Position numbers and translations under genes: made by a program
Shown: piece after piece, positions 13,741 through 16,897 of the stretch
Layout of the letters: every line of letters starts with the position of its first letter
How positions within the stretch are numbered: the stretch's first letter is position 1
DNA from: Thermocrinis sp.
GTDB taxonomy: Bacteria; Aquificota; Aquificia; Aquificales; Aquificaceae
Reading direction: 5' to 3'
DNA length: 16,897 nucleotides
Assembly: GCF_036781485.1 (NCBI RefSeq)
Contig: NZ_DAIQAX010000007.1
Location: 27,271-44,167 of the forward strand
The notes under the pieces: model-generated
What the model was told of the DNA's origin: nothing
What the model saw: only the letters and a program-made list of their open reading frames with translations
Databases searched by the model: none

Positions 13741-14900
13741 GAGGTTTGTCCGTCCATCAGGCACCACCTTTTTTAATCGTTGCCCTTCATTTCTTAACTG
13801 CTTGTATCTTCTGGCTAATCTCATCCTTCCTTGAGCTTTACCTCCTTTTCAGAAAGGAGCTTAACCTCCCTCTTTTGGTCCATACTTACCTTCTTGGCTT
13901 TGCTCTGATTACGATGTTCGGCGCACTATTTCAAATGCTCCCTGTGGTTGCTGGAGCGGTTATAAAGGATCCGTTAAAAAAAGCCCTGCTTTCCTACTTG
14001 CTTTTACTTCCTTCTGTTCTTCTGTTCTTAGTTGGTTTTTTAAAAAAAGACAGAAGCATCTTACACTTCGGAGCTACAGCACTGCTTATAAGTATTCTAT
14101 TGACCTCTTCCCTAATGATGTATCATCTTTTACCAAAGAAAAGCTTTCTACCAGCGGTTAGAGGTTTTAAGTTCAGCCTGAGTTTTCTTCTTGCAGGCAC
14201 TCTTTTTGGATACTTATTTCTCCTTTTTGGAGAACCTGCCTTTTTTAAATTTCACTACTCCTTTGTGCTTTGGGGCTGGGTAGGTGGTTTGATAGTCAGT
14301 GTTTCCTTTCAGGTAATAGAGACTTTCTACACAACTCCGCCCTATCCAAAATACTTAGCTTGGTATTTTCATCTCCTTTTGCTCTTATCCTTACTCGTGT
14401 TCCAGCTTGGGGAGGAGAGTGTGTATAAGCTACCTATCTGTATTCTTTATACAGCCTATGCTTTTACGACCATCTATTTACTTCTAAAGAGCAAGAGAAA
14501 AGTTTTGGAATATACGCCAAAATTCTGGCTCTTGGGTATGATCCTTTTGTTGTCGGCGTGCTATCTTTTTCTGATAGGCAAGTTCATCCCCTTTTTACTT
14601 GCCTTTGGCTTGTTCTTTAGTGCAATAATAGTTGGTATGATGCAAAGGATCATTCCTTTCTTGGTGTGGTTTCATCTGAGCGGTTTTGGTATAAAGAGTG
14701 CGCCTTTGATGTTTGAAATACTTCCACCCCTTAGGCAAGGGATAACCTTTTACAGCTTTTTAGCTCTATGCCTTTCCCTTCCCTTAGGCTTTCTTTCAAA
14801 GGACCTTTTGTTTATTCCCATCTTTTTCCACTTTTTAACCGCAAGCGTGCTGTTTTTTAACATAATAGGCGGAGTAAAGGTATATCTTAAGAATAGATGA
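13737..14900 (+). CDS. Multi-pass membrane protein, NnrS/COX1-like, possible heme protein
   Basis: The 387-residue protein is almost all hydrophobic, with about 12 membrane helices. Histidines lie near helix ends or inside helices: H7, H18, H49 in LVHTYLLGFALITMFGALFQMLP, H130, H173 in KFHYSFVLWGWVGG, H212, H313 and H365 in FFHFLTAS. The opening (APPFLIVALHF) and the H-x2-LGF-x5-GALFQMLPV-x-AG pattern resemble NnrS, a heme- and copper-containing protein of NO metabolism, and more loosely cytochrome oxidase subunit I. I infer a heme or metal protein of the inner membrane. Coupling to a hemerythrin gene by an ATGA overlap supports a role with O2 or NO. The exact family is unproven. Confidence 0.6.
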   Translation: MRGLSVHQAPPFLIVALHFLTACIFWLISSFLELYLLFRKELNLPLLVHTYLLGFALITMFGALFQMLPVVAGAVIKDPLKKALLSYLLLLPSVLLFLVGFLKKDRSILHFGATALLISILLTSSLMMYHLLPKKSFLPAVRGFKFSLSFLLAGTLFGYLFLLFGEPAFFKFHYSFVLWGWVGGLIVSVSFQVIETFYTTPPYPKYLAWYFHLLLLLSLLVFQLGEESVYKLPICILYTAYAFTTIYLLLKSKRKVLEYTPKFWLLGMILLLSACYLFLIGKFIPFLLAFGLFFSAIIVGMMQRIIPFLVWFHLSGFGIKSAPLMFEILPPLRQGITFYSFLALCLSLPLGFLSKDLLFIPIFFHFLTASVLFFNIIGGVKVYLKNR

Positions 14901-15493
14901 AGTTTTTTCATTTTTTCAGAGAAAGGGGTGGAATTTTGAAGGCTTTGAACCTGTGGGATTGGTATGAGTCTTTGGAACCAAAGTGGCAAAAAAAGGTTAA
15001 GTATTACTTTTCTCTCAAGACGATAAAAAGTCTAAATTTTCCATACAGGGCAAGGGACTTTGACAGTGGAGAGGTGCAGACTGCTTATACGAAAAGAACT
15101 TTCTTGGGTAGCTTAGCTCAAACTGCGCTTTTAGAGAGGGATTTTGAAACTGCAGAGTGGTTATATCTTCAGGCACTGAATCAAGAAGGCACCGCTTACG
15201 AAGAACATCTTATCCTAAACGACCTTTTGCTCCTTTACCAAAAACGGAAGGACTTTGAAAAGATGGAGCAAATAGCCAAAAGGGACGTGGAACTCTTTCC
15301 AGAGTATGTGGAAGAGTTGAAAAAGAGAAACAACGATCAGATCCCACAGATATACTCCTTTGAGCTTTTGGTTTACCTTTTTGAAAGAAAAGGGGATACT
15401 CCATCCGCTTTGGAGTGCGTAAAGAAGATGAAAAGTCTTGGCATTCCTTATCCTCAAGAAGAGGAAGTTTTGAAGAGACTTTTGGTAAAATAG
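14897..15493 (+). CDS. TPR-like helical protein
   Basis: The 198-residue protein is entirely helical in appearance. The segment about 70-185 contains three or more helix-turn-helix units of TPR type (for example LLERDFETAEWLYLQALNQ, then a unit around YQKRKDFEKMEQIAKRDV, then one around ERKGDTPSALECVKKM). There is no signal peptide. The ATG at 14897 overlaps the previous stop (ATGA). An internal TTG at 14937, preceded by GGGGTGG, is an alternative start that would remove 13 residues. TPR proteins mediate protein contacts; a partner of the hemerythrin or membrane protein is possible from the operon context, but nothing else points to a function. Confidence 0.65.
   Translation: MKFFHFFRERGGILKALNLWDWYESLEPKWQKKVKYYFSLKTIKSLNFPYRARDFDSGEVQTAYTKRTFLGSLAQTALLERDFETAEWLYLQALNQEGTAYEEHLILNDLLLLYQKRKDFEKMEQIAKRDVELFPEYVEELKKRNNDQIPQIYSFELLVYLFERKGDTPSALECVKKMKSLGIPYPQEEEVLKRLLVK
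15483..15491 (+). promoter_or_regulatory. Extended -10 of ychF
   Basis: TGGTAAAAT, at the very end of the preceding gene, ends 12 nt before the ychF ATG. There is no Shine-Dalgarno sequence before that ATG. This suggests a separate, almost leaderless transcript for ychF within an otherwise co-directional run. Consensus match only. Confidence 0.4.
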
Positions 15494-15503
15494 ATAAACT
15501 CTC

Positions 15504-16610
15504 ATGGGATTTAGCTGTGGTATAGTTGGACTTCCCAACGTGGGGAAATCAACGCTCTTTAATGCCCTCTTGCAGTCTGCAAAGGCCCAATCTGCCAACT
15601 ATCCTTTTTGCACCATAGAACCTAACGTGGGTGTGGTGGAAGTCCCAGACGAAAGACTATACCACATAGCTCAGAAAGAAAAGTCAAGAAAGATCACGCC
15701 CACCTTCATAGAATTTTGGGACATTGCAGGTTTGGTAAGAAACGCCAGTAAAGGAGAAGGCTTGGGAAACCAGTTTTTATCACACATAAGGGAAGTGGAC
15801 GCCATAGTTCAGGTTCTAAGATGTTTTGAAGATCCAGAGGTGGTACATGTGGAAGGGGAAGTGAATCCCATAAGGGACGCTCAGATTATAGACCTGGAGC
15901 TCATAGCAAAGGACTTGGAGGTAGTAGAAAGAAGGTTAGAAAAGGTGCAAAAAATGGCAAGGCTTGGAGACAAGAACGTTAAAGAGGAGCTTGAACATTT
16001 AGAAAAGATTAAAGCTATTCTTGACAGTATGGAACCTTTAAGAAGACATCTTAAGGACCTTGGAGAGGAAACAGTAGAGTACGCAAAAAAGACACTCTTT
16101 TTGCTTTCTTTAAAACCCACTATGTATGTTGCAAATGTAGGGGAAAAGGACCTTCCGGAAGGAAACAGCTGGTCTGAACAAGTGAAGGCTTACGCCCAAA
16201 AAGAGTCTGCCCCTGTGGTGGTTATGTGCGCTAAGATAGAGGCAGAGCTCATTGGGTTAGAGAGGGAAGAAAAGCTTGAGCTTTTAAAGGCTTACGGCCT
16301 TGAAGAGCCGGGGCTAAACAAGCTTATAAGAGAAGGATACAAACTGCTTGGTTTGATAACGTTCTTTACAGCTGGGGAAAAGGAAACAAGGGCTTGGACA
16401 ATAAAAAAAGGCACAAAGGCACCTCAAGCAGCTGGAAAGATCCACTCGGACATAGAAAGGGGTTTTATAGCGGCGGAGGTCATAAACTACGAAGAGTATA
16501 AAAAAGTTCCCTCTTTGGCAAAGGCCAAGGAGCTGGGCTTGGTGAGGCTGGAGGGCAAAGACTATGTAGTCCAAGACGGAGACATAATCTACTTTAGGTT
16601 TAACGTGTGA
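15504..16610 (+). CDS. ychF: Redox-regulated/ribosome-associated P-loop ATPase-GTPase YchF (Obg family)
   Basis: YchF/Ola1 is a universal Obg-family nucleotidase that associates with ribosomes and prefers ATP in studied members. The sequence has G1 GLPNVGKST (9-17), G3 DIAGLVRNASKGEGLGNQFL (73-92), the YchF form of G4, NVGEKD (211-216, NxxE instead of NKxD), a coiled-coil insert (about 130-205) and the C-terminal TGS domain (about 283-366) with TFFTAGEKETRAW and KGTKAPQAAGKIHSDIERGFI. At 368 residues it is full length. It begins 10 nt after the TPR gene stop and ends 9 nt before a convergent gene. Confidence 0.96.
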   Translation: MGFSCGIVGLPNVGKSTLFNALLQSAKAQSANYPFCTIEPNVGVVEVPDERLYHIAQKEKSRKITPTFIEFWDIAGLVRNASKGEGLGNQFLSHIREVDAIVQVLRCFEDPEVVHVEGEVNPIRDAQIIDLELIAKDLEVVERRLEKVQKMARLGDKNVKEELEHLEKIKAILDSMEPLRRHLKDLGEETVEYAKKTLFLLSLKPTMYVANVGEKDLPEGNSWSEQVKAYAQKESAPVVVMCAKIEAELIGLEREEKLELLKAYGLEEPGLNKLIREGYKLLGLITFFTAGEKETRAWTIKKGTKAPQAAGKIHSDIERGFIAAEVINYEEYKKVPSLAKAKELGLVRLEGKDYVVQDGDIIYFRFNV

Positions 16611-16619
16611 AAACTAATT

Positions 16620-16897
16620 TTATTCCTCTAAATCCAGCTGGTTGTAAACTGCAAAAATGTTAGCGTTGTGAAACTCTCTGTACATGACGTAGTTAGAAAA
16701 AGGATTGTTCTGAAGAGCTTGCTTTATATCATCCAAAGACTTTCCTTCTTCTTTCATCTTCTTTATGTTTTCCCTTAAGTAGCTTAGATACCTGCAAGTA
16801 TCCTCCACACTATCCTTCTTAAGTGGCTCATTGTGACCTGCCAGTAGGACCTCCGCATCAAAGCCCTTTATTACCTCCAAAGCTCTGAGCCAACCGC
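16620..16897 (-). CDS. Metallo-beta-lactamase-fold hydrolase, C-terminal fragment (runs off the window)
   Basis: Only the last 92 codons are in the window and the reading frame is open to the edge, so the start lies outside. The piece contains LLAGHNEPL, where the His would be the last metal ligand of an MBL-fold enzyme, followed by helices with TCRYLSYLRENIKKM and a GKSLDDIKQAL segment. This C-terminal layout is common in MBL hydrolases of the SoxH/glyoxalase-II-like groups, where a helix pair with G-x-S-x-E/D-D-I follows the GH motif. The substrate cannot be inferred. The gene converges on ychF. Confidence 0.7.
   Translation of the reverse strand, partial: GWLRALEVIKGFDAEVLLAGHNEPLKKDSVEDTCRYLSYLRENIKKMKEEGKSLDDIKQALQNNPFSNYVMYREFHNANIFAVYNQLDLEE

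Overview
The window looks like chromosomal DNA of a thermophilic Aquificota bacterium, probably Aquificaceae (Hydrogenobacter/Thermocrinis-like). This rests on moderate GC, Lys/Glu-rich proteins, a short TilS without its C-terminal domain, scattered single ATP-synthase genes, and compact gene packing with many 1-23 nt overlaps. The assignment comes from protein style and was not checked by a search.

Layout. (1) 1-1395: a GlcD-type FAD-linked oxidase, overlapping tail-to-tail with the next operon. (2) 6608-1382, minus strand: an atpG-ftsY-lon-nth operon with 1-nt gaps or overlaps, apparently read from an extended -10 promoter about 10 nt before the atpG start. FtsY carries a TPR-like N-terminus, and Nth has His at one of its four [4Fe-4S] cysteine positions. 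(3) 6809-10673, plus strand: seven closely spaced genes around an unusual P1B-type metal ATPase. Its transmembrane metal motif is DYHTGIH instead of CPC, and its N-terminus is basic and HMA_2-like without CxxC. Around it are an HMA-like membrane protein, two small membrane/coiled-coil proteins, an amphipathic Ala/Lys/Glu-rich protein, an unknown small protein and an SCP2-like protein. The make-up recalls ferrosome (fez) clusters, and this is the best candidate for an undescribed system. (4) 10688-11324: a decayed accessory patch with a small basic protein on the minus strand, a tandem 11-bp repeat, a remnant of a globin-sensor-like gene and an N-terminally truncated PsiE-like membrane protein. 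The repeat shares a 19-bp core, on the opposite strand, with a site upstream of the ATPase cluster. Both resemble Pho-type direct-repeat operators. (5) 11376-13282: gcvT and tilS, overlapping by 4 nt. (6) 13312-15493: a hemerythrin-like protein, a 12-TM His-containing membrane protein related to NnrS/COX1-like proteins, and a TPR-like protein, coupled by ATGA overlaps; possibly handling O2 or NO. (7) 15504-16610: ychF. (8) 16620-16897: the C-terminal end of a metallo-beta-lactamase-fold hydrolase that runs off the window.

A recurring pattern is that genes that seem to open a transcription unit (atpG, the 6809 gene, truncated psiE, gcvT, ychF) lack a Shine-Dalgarno sequence and have a -10-like hexamer only 9-12 nt before the start codon, which suggests leaderless mRNAs. 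Several internal genes (nth, the small genes at 7191 and 7520, the 94-aa gene) and the hemerythrin gene have clear GGAGG-like sites. No tRNA, rRNA, CRISPR array, insertion sequence or convincing intrinsic terminator was seen.
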